The notes: a model not told the origin generated them from the sequence alone. Shown: positions 33,385 to 45,000, numbered from the stretch's first letter. The stretch is DNA of 64,000 bases from Bursaphelenchus xylophilus (GCA_904066235.2 CAJFCV020000001.1:3906001-3970000); one strand, 5' to 3'. Numbers and translations: made by a program.

Positions 33385-34252
33385 AAGGCTCTTTTTGACG
33401 ATTGTTTGCAAAAAATATATTGTTTTTGATGTTTTATTGAAATTGGAGTGTAAAATACGTTACTGCAAACTCGTCACACCATAAACAAAATAATAATAAA
33501 ACTTTTTTGCCCAAAAATTATTTAAAATCCGTCAAAATTGTTACTAAATTATTTGGAAATTGAATAATGTTTGATATTCTCTTGAAATTAGAATTCAATA
33601 GAAGCAATTACAATGTAAAATACGACGTCATATGGGATGTTGTTTTGTACAAAAGCTAAATTTTTCCAAAAAATTGTTAATTTTCTTTTTATTTTCAAAA
33701 ATATTTCAAAATTTTTTTACCGAAGATCCCCTCAGACATGACTAAAACGCCCACGAATTTCTCTTTAAACCCTATCAGACCTAAAAAACATCTTTTTTTG
33801 GTCCAAACTTAGTTCAAACCGTTTTTCGGAACCCAAAAACTGGAAATTTCTCGGACGTCTGAGAGGAATTCCAAGAAACCAAGCACTTTTTCACGTTTTT
33901 AAGCATAATAGCTTATGCTTGACCTGCTGAGTCCTTATTTTTGCCACTAAAATGAAAATAAAATTTTAAAAAAATTGAAATAAAAGTTACTAAAAAGTTG
34001 TTTAGGTGGTAAGAAATTTGCGAATGCTGATAAAAACAAGTCCCATCTCAAAAACAAATTGTTTTGGCCGGAGAAAGTACTGTAATATCGCGGCGACGGG
34101 ATAAATTGAATAAAAGTTGGGAAAACTTTGGAGGAAGTGGGGAATAAATGGATATGGTAATGTGATATTGGCCGGAAAAATATTTATGTTATAGTTTATA
34201 GACGAAAAAATGATGTTTTCCTTGAAAAATCCGCAAAAAATTTTTTTTAACT

Positions 34253-34730
34253 GCACAGTGCGGACGAAATTGCAGCTTTTTTTGGTTTGCACAGTGCGAA
34301 AATTTTAGACCGGCCGCACTGTGCGTTTTTTCAAATTCCTTTTTTTGCACGGTGCGGAAAACAAAATTCAGATTTTTTGCCTGCACTGTGCGTTTCACCA
34401 AAAGAAAAAGTTTCAGCATGCACCGTGCAAACAGCAGTTTGCACGGTGCGAAAATTTTAGATGCACTTTTTCAATTGCACCGTGCAAAGAGCAAAACAGA
34501 GAAAAAAATCGTTTGCACTGTGCGTTTTTTATCAATTGCCTTTTTTTTGCACGGTGCGGAAAACAAAACTCAACATTTTTGTGTGCACTGTGCATCGAAA
34601 ACGTCGCTGCGACAAGCCAGACAATCCCAACTGACAAACCCATTGCACTGTGCGTTTCACAAAAGCAAAGTTTCGAAATGCACCGTGCAAAAAGCAAAAC
34701 AGCGAAAACTTGTTAAAATTTGCACTGTGC
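34253..34730. repeat. GCACNGTGC array, about 14 sites
   Basis: Site centres are near 34257, 34293, 34320, 34351, 34387, 34424, 34445, 34481, 34519, 34563, 34589, 34649, 34684 and 34726, so spacing is looser than in the NCKX intron array (21-60 bp). All four centre bases occur. Spacers carry short shared phrases such as GAAAACAAAA and TTTCACAAAAG. Confidence 0.88.
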
Positions 34731-35434
34731 ATTCTGTTTTGAGTTCGAAATGTATTTTAGAAGGGAAAAAGATGTCAACTTACATACCAAAAGCGTGCAA
34801 AATGAAGAGACAAAAAACATCTTCGTATCTTCCTCTCTAAATACGAGACTAATGAACTTTCGGCGATTACATTTCTGTTTTTTTTTTTTTTTTTGCATTT
34901 GGAAGGAAGTAAAATACCATAATTGCGACTTCAAACTTTTGTAATTGCAGAATTGTAAAAAAATGCAAAAAAATTGAAACTAAAAAAATTTAAAAAAAAT
35001 TTTTTTTTTGGTAAAATACGAAAGGGGTACCACATACTCCCAAAAAAGCCAAAAAAATCTATGAAAATAAATAATCAAAAATGTGTATGAAAGATAGAGT
35101 CAGATAAAGCCAGACCCAGAGATCCCCGCAAAAAAAAGTCTGAAAACTTGGACGTTCCAAAAAAAAGTCTCTTGAGACATTTCAGGCGGAAGTCCGTCAA
35201 GTCCAGAAAAAGAAATAAGGCCGATCGTGATGATAATATATTATATATTTACTGTTATGGGAAAACAAAGTTTTGGCAGGGAGTCATGGGAACTGAGTCT
35301 ATAATCATCTTTTACAACAACAATAAAACGTTGAAAAATATGGAAAAATGGAGAAAATGAGTGTTAAAGTAATGTCAGAGAGATAAAAATTAATTTTTTG
35401 GACTTTTTGAACTTTTTAAAATTTTTAATTTTTT

Positions 35435-36725
35435 TGCACCGTGCAACAAAAAAATTGATTTGCGCACGGTGCAATCAAAAAAATGACAAAAGAAACTGCA
35501 CAGTGCGAAAAGCGTGACAGAAAAATCTCTTTCACTGCACAGTGCAAAGAGGAAATGTCTGATGAATTTCTGCACCGTGCAACAAAATGATTGAGTTTCG
35601 CACGGTGCAAACAAAAAAAATGACAAAAGAAATTGCACAGTGCGAAACGCGCGACAAAAAAACCTCTTTCACTGCACAGTGCAAACAAAAAAACATCTTT
35701 TGGATTTCTGCACCGTGCAGATTTTTTTGAAATGCATTTTTTTCAAAGAAAAAACAAAATTAATTTGTCGCGCTGTTTGCACTGTGCAAAATCCCATTCC
35801 AAGCGAGCTCTTGCACCGTGCGAAATCCAAGCGAGCTCTTGCACCGTGCGAACCCCAAAAATCTCCTTCAACTCCCACCGCACAGTGCACTCAAAAAGAC
35901 TTGTCGCGAGAACTCCTCAGAGTGCAACTGCACTGTGCACCAACATTTCAAAGAACCGCACCGTGCGCTCGGCAAGTTGAATTGCGTCGGAACTGAAGAA
36001 TTGGGCAAAGCGAACGATTAAAAAATAAATTGCAAATTGTCAAAAATCGACAGACCACTTAGGGCCTACACGCAAACTGACGACAGCACGCCCTGAGGAC
36101 ATGAAATCTGTTTTTTGTTCCGAAAAAACGGGCCGGAAATTTGGGTTTCCCGCCGCGGCGGATAAAAACGTTCCGGCTATGGGAGATTCGCTCATCTTCC
36201 ATGCCTCGGGGCATGTCTCTAAGATCATTTGCATTAGCCCTTTTATGGGTAAACAAAAATTATTTCTATTTTTTGTCGTTTCGCACAGTGCAAAAGTTTG
36301 AAAAATTTTCATCGCACCGTGCAAAAAAAATAAAAACAATGTGATTTTGCACAGTGCGGTAAAATTATTCTTTATATTGCACCGTGCGGAAATAAAAAAT
36401 GTTTTTGTTTCTGCACCGTGCAAAAATTTGAAAAATTTTCATCGCACCGTGCGAAAAAATAAAAAATAATTTTGCACTGTGCGATACGTTATTCTCGAAA
36501 TTGCACTGTGCAGAAACAAAAAAAAATTTTTTCTGCACCGTGCAAAAATTTGATAAATATTCATCGCACCGTGCAAAAAAAAATAAAAAATAATTTGCAC
36601 TGTGCGGTAAAATTATTCTTTATATTGCACTGTGCAGAAATAAAAAATGTTTTTGTTTCTGCACCGTGCAATTTTTTTGCAAATTTTTCGCACAGTGCGA
36701 CAAATCCAAAGATCCGCACAGTGCA
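35435..36725. repeat. GCACNGTGC array, about 30 sites with higher-order repeats
   Basis: I counted 30 exact sites. A gap at about 35970-36285 has none. In 35.43-35.70 kb a unit of about 137 bp repeats (landmark GACAAAAGAAACTGCACAGT at 35484 and again at 35621 with one change). In 36.30-36.68 kb a unit of about 120-130 bp with four sites repeats three times (CATCGCACCGTGC at 36311, 36441 and 36562). No gene is evident. Confidence 0.88.
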
Positions 36726-36980
36726 AATTAAAAAGGGTTAGAAATAAAACTTTTTGAGTAAAAAAATAAGAATAAAAAAGGAACGCCTTCTAAGGACATC
36801 TGAAATCCCTCCCACAACTTTTGACTTGTTTTCGGCCGTCTTTATTTCACTCTAGAGTCACTTGAAAGAACGGTAATCAAAGCCTATTCAAACGCTCATC
36901 AGAGCGACAAAAAATTGCGTTATGTCTGACCGGAAAGTGTCTGTAGATGTGTTTCTAGTAATTTAAAACATCTTGCCTAA

Positions 36981-37710
36981 CTAGGAAAGTGTACAAACGA
37001 ACCCTCACCAAATGGCAAGTGATATACACCATTAGAAAGCCCTTGAAAAATGATGCAAGATACCATTTTCATTTTTTGCAGAATGCCTTTCCGCGACGAC
37101 ATACTGTAAATTTCATTATTTTTAGGTCATTTCGCAACAAAAATCTTTTTTTCTCTTGGGCAGGAAAAAATCCTCGAAGAGGGTTGCTTCAATAGTGCAG
37201 TGGTTGCTGAGCAGGCTGATAAGCCAAACCAAGCTAGGTTCGATTCCCAGCTTGGGCAAAAACATTTTGCGTTCTTACAGTTAGGATAATATTTGAATTA
37301 AGCTTTTACAAACGCTTTAATTTTTCTAGAAAACGGTCGATTACGGTTAAAACCATCAAACTTACATGTTTTTCAAAATTAAAAAAAGTGAAAAGTGTTT
37401 TTTCACGTTATGGCTGTTTAAAACCATTAAATATCATATGTAAAATGGTTTTACTGGCACGCGCCAAGCTCCATAATGATTCTTAGGCCAACCTAGTAGC
37501 AATATTTACCATTTAGCGTTTTGAAATAAGATTAATTTTGCGCCACAGCAGATATTGTAACTACTTAAGGGACAAATCAACCGTTTATAATTTTTTGCCC
37601 TGAGGCATTCTGCAAAAAATGAAAATGGTACCTTTCATCATTTTTCAAGGGCTTTCCAATGGTGTATAACACTTGCCATTTGATGAGGGTTCGTTTGTAC
37701 ACTTCCCTAG
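36981..37710. mobile_element. TIR element enclosing a tRNA-like sequence
   Basis: Inverted repeats of about 105-115 bp: left arm from CTAGGAAAGTGTACAAACGA through CTCACCAAATGGCAAGTG to TTTTTTGCAGAATGCC; right arm is its diverged complement at about 37597-37710. The interior holds a tRNA-like sequence and AT-rich DNA, with no transposase. Its structure parallels the element at 5032-5625, though the arms are unrelated. Confidence 0.7.
37186..37258 (+). pseudogene. tRNA-like sequence (pseudogene), His-like 3' half
   Basis: It has a B box GGTTCGATTCC and a His-like 3' end CTTGGGCA, with a D-arm-like AGTGCAGTGGTTG. The anticodon region GGCTGATAAGCC does not give a standard 5-bp stem with a 7-base loop, and the acceptor stem has at least two mismatches. 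I therefore call it a pseudogene inside the TIR element. Confidence 0.5.
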
Positions 37711-38274
37711 TAAGGCGATAAAGATTAAAAAGTAAAAAAAAATATTTTTTTTTGATTTTTTTCGAAAACACTTGCTATAATGGATTTTATTGTTAAAATC
37801 CCTTAGGGAATTTGCGATTTTTTGCTGAAAAAAAAAAATTATTTTAATGTCAAATTCTTTCGTTGAGACCAAAATTCAAAAAAACATTTTTGCAAAAAAT
37901 CCCATTTTTCAAGCAAAAAACGTTCTGAAAAGACAGATTTTCTTGTTCAAAAATGCAAAACTTCCCAAAAGACGCACAAAATTTTTTCTTTAGTTACAGG
38001 AAGACGGACCGAAAGTCCTACAAAAACCGATTTCCCTTCAATTTGTGCCCCAAACAATTGGTGTTTTGACGGTTTAAAGGTGTGACGAAAACAAGAAAGC
38101 AAAGATGAAAAGGCCCTCCCCATTCTTCGGAGGGCATTTGGAATACCTGAGCATGCTTGAATAATGTCGTACCTGGTCCCATTCTTCCTGGTTTGTTCGC
38201 TGTCAACGTTTTTTCAAACGAAAATTTTGAAAATTTGAAGCCGAACACAAAATAGAAGCAAGTTTTTGGTGTTT

Positions 38275-39210
38275 GCACTGTGCAATCAAAAGTTTGGTTA
38301 TTGCACAGTGCAAACCGAGGAAATTCTATTTTCGTTTTGTTCGCACGGTGCAATGAAAAAATATTGTTTGCACAGTGCAATCAGAATTTTTGTCGCCGAT
38401 TCTTGCACTGTGCAAAACAGAAAAAAATGCGATTGAAATGCACCGTGCAGAAAATTTTGCTTTGCACTGTGCAATGGGAAGCTTTTTTTTTTGCACAGTG
38501 CAATGGGAATGTTTGTCGCCGATTCTTGCACTGTGCCAACTGTGCCAACAAAATTCTATTTTTGCACTGTGCAATGGGAAGTTTTCTTCATTGCACAGTG
38601 CAAACCGAGGAAATTTGTATTTTCATTTTGTTTGCACGGTGCAATGAAAAAATATTGTTTGCACTGTGGAAAACAAAACAACATTTGGCGTGTTCTCGAA
38701 AAAAACGCACAGTGCAATAAAAAAGGTTGCCGCTGCAGTTGAAATGCACCGTGCAGAAAATTTAGCTTTGCACTGTGCCGACAAAATTGTGTTCTCTGCG
38801 CAAATGCACCGTGCAGTCAAGGCAACGTCTCTTCGTACGGTGCAGCGACAATTTGTTCCTGAAATTTTTGCGCTGTGCAATAAAAAAGGGTTGTTGCTGC
38901 AGTTGAAATGCACCGCGCAGAAAATTTAGCTTTGCACTGTGCAAACCAACATAAGTTTTGCTTGCACAGTGCAGTGAAAAAATATTTTTTTGCACAGTGC
39001 AATGGGAATTTTTGTCGCTGATTTTCGCACAGTGCGGACAAAAATCGATTTTCGCACAGTGCAAGACCCACAGTTTTATTTGCACTGTGCATTCTACCCT
39101 CCAAAAAAAAGATGACATTTCTGCACGGTGCAACAAACCACAACTCAACAAAAAAGCCCTAAAAACTCTAAAAATAAGTCCGAAACCAAGCTTGAAATCC
39201 GAGACTGCAC
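38275..39210. repeat. GCACNGTGC array, about 24 exact sites plus variants
   Basis: I counted 24 exact sites plus several one-base variants (for example GTACGGTGC, GCACTGTGG, GCACCGCGC). Spacers recur in modules: CAATGGGAA, CAAACCGAGGAAATT, TGTCGCCGATTCT, TTGAAATGCACC. A module of about 290 bp is repeated (start landmarks 38318 and 38609). Long open frames through the array arise from the repeat and are not genes. Confidence 0.88.
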
Positions 39211-39214
39211 CGTG

Positions 39215-40105
39215 CAGTCGGAAGCAAAGTAAATTCACTGTCAAAATCTCCCATGAAACCGATTCTTCCAGCGAAAACATTCAAAAGAACATGTCATTTC
39301 CGGGTCTCCCACGACCTGAATTCGATATGGCAAAAAAGAATCCCTTAGGGCTACAAAAAGAAGCCCAAAAACGTAGAAATGTCTCAAAAAACAGAGAAAA
39401 ATTATTGTTTGCGTTGCTTTTTACAATTCAAAAAATATTTTTTGGAACTCAAAGATCATTTTAAGGCTTCAAGAAGCTGTCAAATTCAGATGCTCTTTCG
39501 GCGGAGCGCAAAAAACATAGATTGCCCTTGTGAAATTGAATTTTGCCTCCGGAAAAGCGGAAAAAATTGGCCAAAAACCACTCAATTTTGCAATTTCTGG
39601 CCGAGAAAATTTTGCTATAGGTCAAGAACGATTTATTTAGGTCAATTTTAGATCTCAAAAAAATATGTCATCATGACATATTTTTTGGGAAACCCGAAAA
39701 ATTGAATTTTATGTAGTAAAATGCAATAAAACACAATTTTAACAATAAAAATTATATTAAAAAAGTAATTTTTTCGTTAATTCGGAACGAATTAACATTA
39801 AAATGACGATGATGTGGGTTTTTCGTAATTTTTAGAAGCGGGCAAATGTTAATCCCTAGACGGGAAAAGGTTACTAATGATTAAAAATCATCAACAAGGA
39901 AGAAAAAGGGAAATAAAAATGGTTTTTATTCAAAATATTTTTAAAAAAAAAATAAAAAATTGATAAAAATTTGAGTAATTTTTGATATTTTACCTAAAAT
40001 AAGGTCTATGCAAGGTAATTTTAGATGTTTATAGAAATAAGTAGGATTATTCATCAGTTACAGTAGTTCAAAAGCAGGTAATTTACTCAAAATTTACGAA
40101 TAAAG
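39215..40105. other. AT-rich gap between palindrome arrays
   Basis: About 900 bp without the GCACNGTGC motif. It contains one TGTCATCATGACA palindrome near 39667. Open frames are short and AT-driven. I see no gene. Confidence 0.5.
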
Positions 40106-40114
40106 ATTCAAAAA

Positions 40115-41515
40115 AATTGCACTGTGCGAATTTTTTTTTATAATATCCGCACAGTGCAAACTTTCGAAAAAAATGCACAGTGCAGTTTTTCAATGAAGAT
40201 TTTGCACAGTGCGGAGAAGTAAATTTTATCGCACAGTGCAAATCCAAATATATTTTTCAAACCGCACAGTGCAATTCAGATTTACGGTTTGTCGCACAGT
40301 GCAAAATGAAAAACAGCAATTTCGCGACTGCACGGTGCAAAAATGAAAAACCGCACAGTGCAGTTTTTCAATGAAGATTTTGCACAGTGCGAGGGGGCAA
40401 GTTTGATCGCACAGTGCAAAATCAAAAACTATTTTTCAAACCGCACAGTGCAATTCAGATTTACGGCTTCGTCGCACGGTGCAAAATGAAACACTGCAAT
40501 TTTGCGGCTGCACGGTGCAAAATGGAAAAACCGCACAGTGCAGTTTTTTAATTAAGATTTTGCACAGTGCGGAGAAGTAAATTTTTTCGCACAGTGCAAA
40601 CGAAAAACAGCAATTTCGAGGCTGCACGGTGCAAAATGGAAAACCGCACAGTGCGGGCCAAACTCCACCCATTTTGAAAAAAATTCTCATCAAAGCACAA
40701 AAAAAGTAAAATAAAGTAAAAAGTAAAAGATCCCACCCCTACGCGCGCCTCCTGAAGAGCCTTTCCTTGAGTATCGAGTTCAAATAAAAACATTAGAGGC
40801 TGGAAAACCGAGTCTAAAACTACAAACTTTGAGAAATTTAAAGATTTTTTTGCAAAAAACGAGCGGGACGGGATACTCCAAGAAGGGACAAGGCCAAATC
40901 TTGCCTCTTTAAACGAATTTACATATTTTTAGCGTCACTTTTTTAAACAAACTTGGCAGAAAACTGAATTTGCACCGTACGAAACAAGTTGCCAAAAATT
41001 GATGGAAATTGCACAGTGCAAATAAAAATTTGATTTTGCACAGTGCGATCACTGGAATGTCACTGCGCAGTGCGAAAAATGAGAGCTGCGACAAATCGCA
41101 CAGTGCGAACAAAATTGCGACGTATTTTTAATATGCACGGTGCAAATTGCGGAAATTTCGTTTCGCACTGTGCAAAGGGCAAAGTTAGAAATGCACAGTG
41201 CGAAAATTCAAACCGCGACTAAACGCACGGTGCGAAGAAACAAAAAGTTAAAAACCGCACCGTGCAGTGTCAAAAACATTTATCGCACGGTGCGAAAAAA
41301 CAAAGTGTTAAAAAACCGCACCGTGAAGAATCAAAAACATTCATTGCACGGTGCAAAAAACAAAAGGTTAGCAAAACTGCACCGTGCAGTTCAAAAACTT
41401 TATTTTTCGCACGGTGCAAAAAACAAAAGGCCAAAAAACTGCACTGTGCAATGTCAAAAGCATTAACCGCACGGTGCGAAAGCGGCGAAAGACGGCACTG
41501 TGCGATGGAATCCTT
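40115..41515. repeat. GCACNGTGC array, about 34 sites, with roughly 175-bp higher-order unit
   Basis: I counted 34 exact sites in two blocks (40115-40655 and 40995-41510). In the first block a unit of about 175-180 bp with five or six sites repeats three times: the landmark GTGCAGTTTTTCAATGAAG occurs at about 40182 and 40361 and, mutated, at 40534. The second block has mainly C/G centres and A-rich spacers such as AAAAAACAAA. The array abuts the 1.2-kb palindromic element that starts at 41521. Confidence 0.88.
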
Positions 41516-41520
41516 CGATT

Positions 41521-42746
41521 GCGACCCCGCTCGATTGCGACCCGAAATGGGGTAAAGCGACCCCGGGATGAAAATTCTTTGATTCTCTTCGGGAAAAACT
41601 TGCTTTAGGGGTTTTCGAGGGTGCTGATTTCGGAAATGATGTTCATTTTTTCCGAAACTTACTAGTTTTCCTTAAGCAGTAGTGTTAAAAACTAATTTTT
41701 TGAAATTTTTCCAGAAATACTCGATTTAGGGGTTTTCGAGGGTGCTGATTTCGAATTTCGAGTTCATTTTTTCTGAACTTTACTAGTTTTCCTTAAGCAG
41801 TAGTGTTAAAAAGTAATTTTTTGAAATTTTTCCAAAAATACTGGGTTTAGGGGTTTTCGAGGGTGCTGATTTCGAAAATCATGTTACCTTTCCTCTTTAT
41901 AGTACTATCTGGTACTATACAGTACGAGGTGAAAATATGGCTTTTGGCGTTCATGGTGTTGCTTTGATGCTTGGTACTCCTCAAAAACACGTTTTAAATA
42001 ATTGGTACTGTTTGGTACTGTCTGGTACTACGTAGTACAAGGTAAAAATTTGGCCTTTAGGCGTTAGTGGTGTTGTTCTGTTCCTTAGTACTCCTATTTC
42101 CACCTTGTACTACATAGTACCGGACAGTACCAAACAATACCAATTATTTAAAACGTGTTTTTGAGGAGTACTAAGCATCAAAACAGCACCATTAACGCCA
42201 AGAGCCATATTTTCACCTTGTACTGTATAGTACCAGATAGTACTATAAAGAAGAAAGCTAACATGATTTTCGAAATCAGCACCCTCGAAAACCCCTAAAT
42301 CGAGTATTTTTGGACAAATTTCAAAAAATTACTTTTTAACACTACTGCTTAAGGAAAACTAGTAAGTTTCGGAAAAAATGAACATCATTTTCGAAATCAG
42401 CATCCTCGAAAACCCCTAAATCGATTATTCTTGGAAAAATTTCAAAAAATTACTTTTTAACACTACTGCTTAAGGAAAACTAGTAAGTTTCGGAAAAAAT
42501 GAACATCATTTTCGAAATCAGCATCCTCGAAAACCCCTAAATCGAGTATTTTTGGAAAAATTTCAAAAAATTACTTTTTAACACTACTGCTTAAGGAAAA
42601 CTAGTAAGTTTCGGAAAAAATGAACATCATTTCCGAAATCAGCACCCTCGAAAACCCCTCAAGCAAGTTTTTCCCGAAAAGAATCAAAGAATTTTCACCC
42701 CGGGGTCGCTTTACCCCATTTTGGGTCGCAATCGATGCGGGGTCGC
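41521..42746. mobile_element. 1.2-kb palindromic element with internal tandem repeats
   Basis: Ends are GCGACCCCGCTCGATTGCGA at the left and the complement ending GGGGTCGC at the right. Inside each arm a unit of about 120-125 bp is tandemly repeated (landmarks GGGGTTTTCGAGGGTGCTGA and TTTCCTTAAGCAGTAGTGTT). The centre carries further inverted repeats of GGTACTAT and TAGTACAAGGT. It sits inside the GCACNGTGC domain, and sites resume immediately on the right side (42749). No open frame of note. Related inner sequence occurs at 51.1-51.5 kb. Confidence 0.8.
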
Positions 42747-42748
42747 AC

Positions 42749-43880
42749 GGTGCAACAAAAATTGAACACTCAAAAACGCACAGTGCAAAATGCGAGAAAA
42801 GTCTCTTTTGCACTGTGCAAACACAAAAAGTTCATTTTATAACGCAAAAAGCTGGGGGTTCTCAAGGTTTTGATATCGGATATAATACGATACCGTCTAG
42901 ATAGTTCAGAGAAAGTGGAATGCCGTGAAAATAGGGCAAATACGAATATTTGGAGGGGAAATTTTACTATGAAAACTAAAAAAATCTCAAAATAGAGGTT
43001 GAAAATCTCGAAACTAAAGAAACAAAGGCTGAAGTAACGCCGGATTCACGGTTTTCTGAGTTTTCTAATCCACAAACGAATTTTGTTTTTATTTTTTTAT
43101 TCCAAAGTCTTTGATTACACAAAATAATAATAGAAATACGAAGGATTACTATTGTCAATGGATTTGGAATTAATTTTGAGCATTTACAATCAAAAATCTC
43201 CAACAAAAGATCGCACTTTGCGCACAAAAAACAATTGTTTTTTGCACGGTGCGGAATTTTTTACAAAGGATTTTCACTGCACAGTGCAAGAGAACGAGAG
43301 AGTTTGTTTTGCACTGTGCGGAAGAACAGGGAAGCCTTTTGCACTGTGCCAAATTTCAGCGACAGAAAATGGAAAGAAAATGCGGAACAAAATGGGGGTT
43401 CAAACCTTGCGATGGCCAAAACAAAAAAATCGGGCATCTTTGCGCGACAAAACCGACTGCACCGTGCAAAACAAGAATGGGCTCAAGGACCTGCGACGGA
43501 CGCACTGTGCATTCAAAAAATGTGAATTTACGCACGGTGCGGAAATGAAAAATGCACGGTGCAGGGTAGACATGGCTGGGGGGCCGGGCCGGGCCGAAAA
43601 TCGCGGCCCGGCCCGGGGGCCGGAAGAGGTCGGCCCGGCCCCGGGGCCTTTAAAACTCGTTCCCCCGGGAGGCCGGGCTGGGCCGGCCCGGCCCAGCCCA
43701 CTGGCCATGTCTAGTGCAGGGTAATTCAAAAAAATCGGCGACAACGCACCGTGCAAAAGGCAAAACTTGCAAGTGCACCGTGCAAATTTTTTCTTCAATT
43801 TTTTTGCACCGTGCGTTTTTCAAGGTCACTGCAAAAATGATTTTTGCACTGTGCGAAAATTTCAAAAATCTTGCACCGTG
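42749..43880. repeat. GCACNGTGC sites, about 16, right edge of the domain
   Basis: Three sites lie directly after the palindromic element (42749-42820). After a 420-bp gap about 13 more follow from 43243 to 43880, less regularly spaced. One at about 43342 has the right flank changed to C. A GC-rich foldback element (43566-43716) is inserted among them. Confidence 0.85.
43566..43716. repeat. Very GC-rich foldback element, about 150 bp
   Basis: Terminal inverted repeats TAGACATGGC and GCCATGTCTA enclose a sequence made almost only of GGGCCGGGCC-type words, in sharp contrast to the AT-rich surroundings. The interior is itself largely self-complementary. The size and TIRs fit a MITE. No coding sequence. 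Confidence 0.75.
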
Positions 43881-43899
43881 CGGGAAAATTTTAGAAATA

Positions 43900-44920
43900 A
43901 AACAAATGATAAAAACTCGACTTTTATTGGTCAAAAAGGAAAGATCAATCCCTGGTGAGTTGACTAAAAATAATTATGAGGAATTGCGACGTCAATAAAG
44001 CCAAAAAACAGTGACTCAGCCGAAAAACGGAGGGAAATCATCCGTAAAGCGCCTTAAAATCAGCTCAAGACTAATTTTGGGATTGAAAAAAAGATGTTTG
44101 ATGGCTAAAATACGACTTAAAATATACTAAAAGTTGGCAATGGAAATTTTAAACACATTTTTTTAATTTGAATAAATTTAAAATTTCAAATTTTTCTCTC
44201 AAATTTTTTTTTATGAAATGCAAATAAAGCCCCGAGGGCTTATTCTTATGCCGGATCGTAGCCAAAATGCCTTTTTTTCCACTAAATATCGGAAATTTTG
44301 GCCAAGTCCGTTAACCCCCCGGCATCCAATAAAACCCATTTTAATGCATATTTTCTTGTTTTTCAAACCGAATCCGAATATTTTTTTTTTATTTTTTAGA
44401 AGTCATCATCATTGGGCTCAGGGGATAAACTAAGTTTTCAAAAATAAAAAAAAAATTTTTTTTTTCAAATTTAAAATTTAAAAAACCGAATTTTCTGCAG
44501 AGAAACTTTTTTTTAAAGTTAAATCGAAAATTTAGAAAAATCTGTTAAAAAATTTTGAGTAATGGATTACACAAAGAAAGAAGTGCAGTCTGAAAAAAAA
44601 AGAAAATTTTTGGGGAGACCATGTCCCGAAAGTACAGAATGCCGTGTGTCGTAATCAGCGAGCAGACACTTCCTTGGATATTTTCGCGAGAAAACATGGG
44701 AATTCCCACAGATTTAGGAAGTTTTTTTACATGTTTTGTCAAAAGCAGAAGTTTTATTTGGGAAAACACTGAAAAATTTATGAAAACATGGGATTCTGGG
44801 TAATATTACACCTAAAAATGATATTATCCAGCGAAATCATAAATAGAAACTCCGTATTTTACATTATAATTTCAATAAAACATCAAAAACAATCTTTTTC
44901 TTCGAAAAAATGAACAAAAA
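43900..44920. other. AT-rich interval without a gene
   Basis: One kilobase of AT-rich sequence between the last palindrome sites and tRNA-Lys copy 4. It contains one exact CGTATTTTAC near 44853. Open frames on both strands are short and show no splice or composition support. Confidence 0.5.
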
Positions 44921-44927
44921 GAGCCTT

Positions 44928-45000
44928 AGCCCGATGCGGGGCTCGAACCCGCGACAGCCAGATTAAGAGTCTGGTGCTCTACCGACTGAGCTAACCGGGC
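44928..45000 (-). tRNA. tRNA-Lys (CTT), copy 4
   Basis: A 73-nt cloverleaf with anticodon CTT, identical in body to the other three. It shares the extended upstream flank (TCGGGGGGAAATTGATGGGA in plus-strand reading), so the copies arose by duplication with flanks. It lies about 250 bp beyond the 3' end of the GOT2 gene. Confidence 0.95.

Larger units (their letters stand above)
30050..34250. other. Gene-free interval with tRNAs and small repeats
   Basis: Apart from the two tRNA-Lys genes, the hairpin at 32109 and the MITE A copy at 32469, this 4.2 kb holds AT-rich sequence with scattered GTAAAATACG motifs (near 31594, 32860, 33450, 33614) and one GCACAGTGC near 30263. Open frames are short and lack splice or composition support. 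I see no protein gene. Confidence 0.55.

Noticed and set aside
38280..39464. Long open frames on both strands rich in Cys, His, Val and Gln (repeated CTVQ/CAVQ-like words)
   Set aside because: They are translations of the GCACNGTGC repeat array; the same words appear in several frames and strands and there is no start, splice or composition support.
34253..43880. CRISPR array (short palindromic repeats with regular spacers)
   Set aside because: The conserved part is only 9-11 bp, spacers are AT-rich and related to each other, there are no cas genes, and the window is eukaryotic nuclear DNA.
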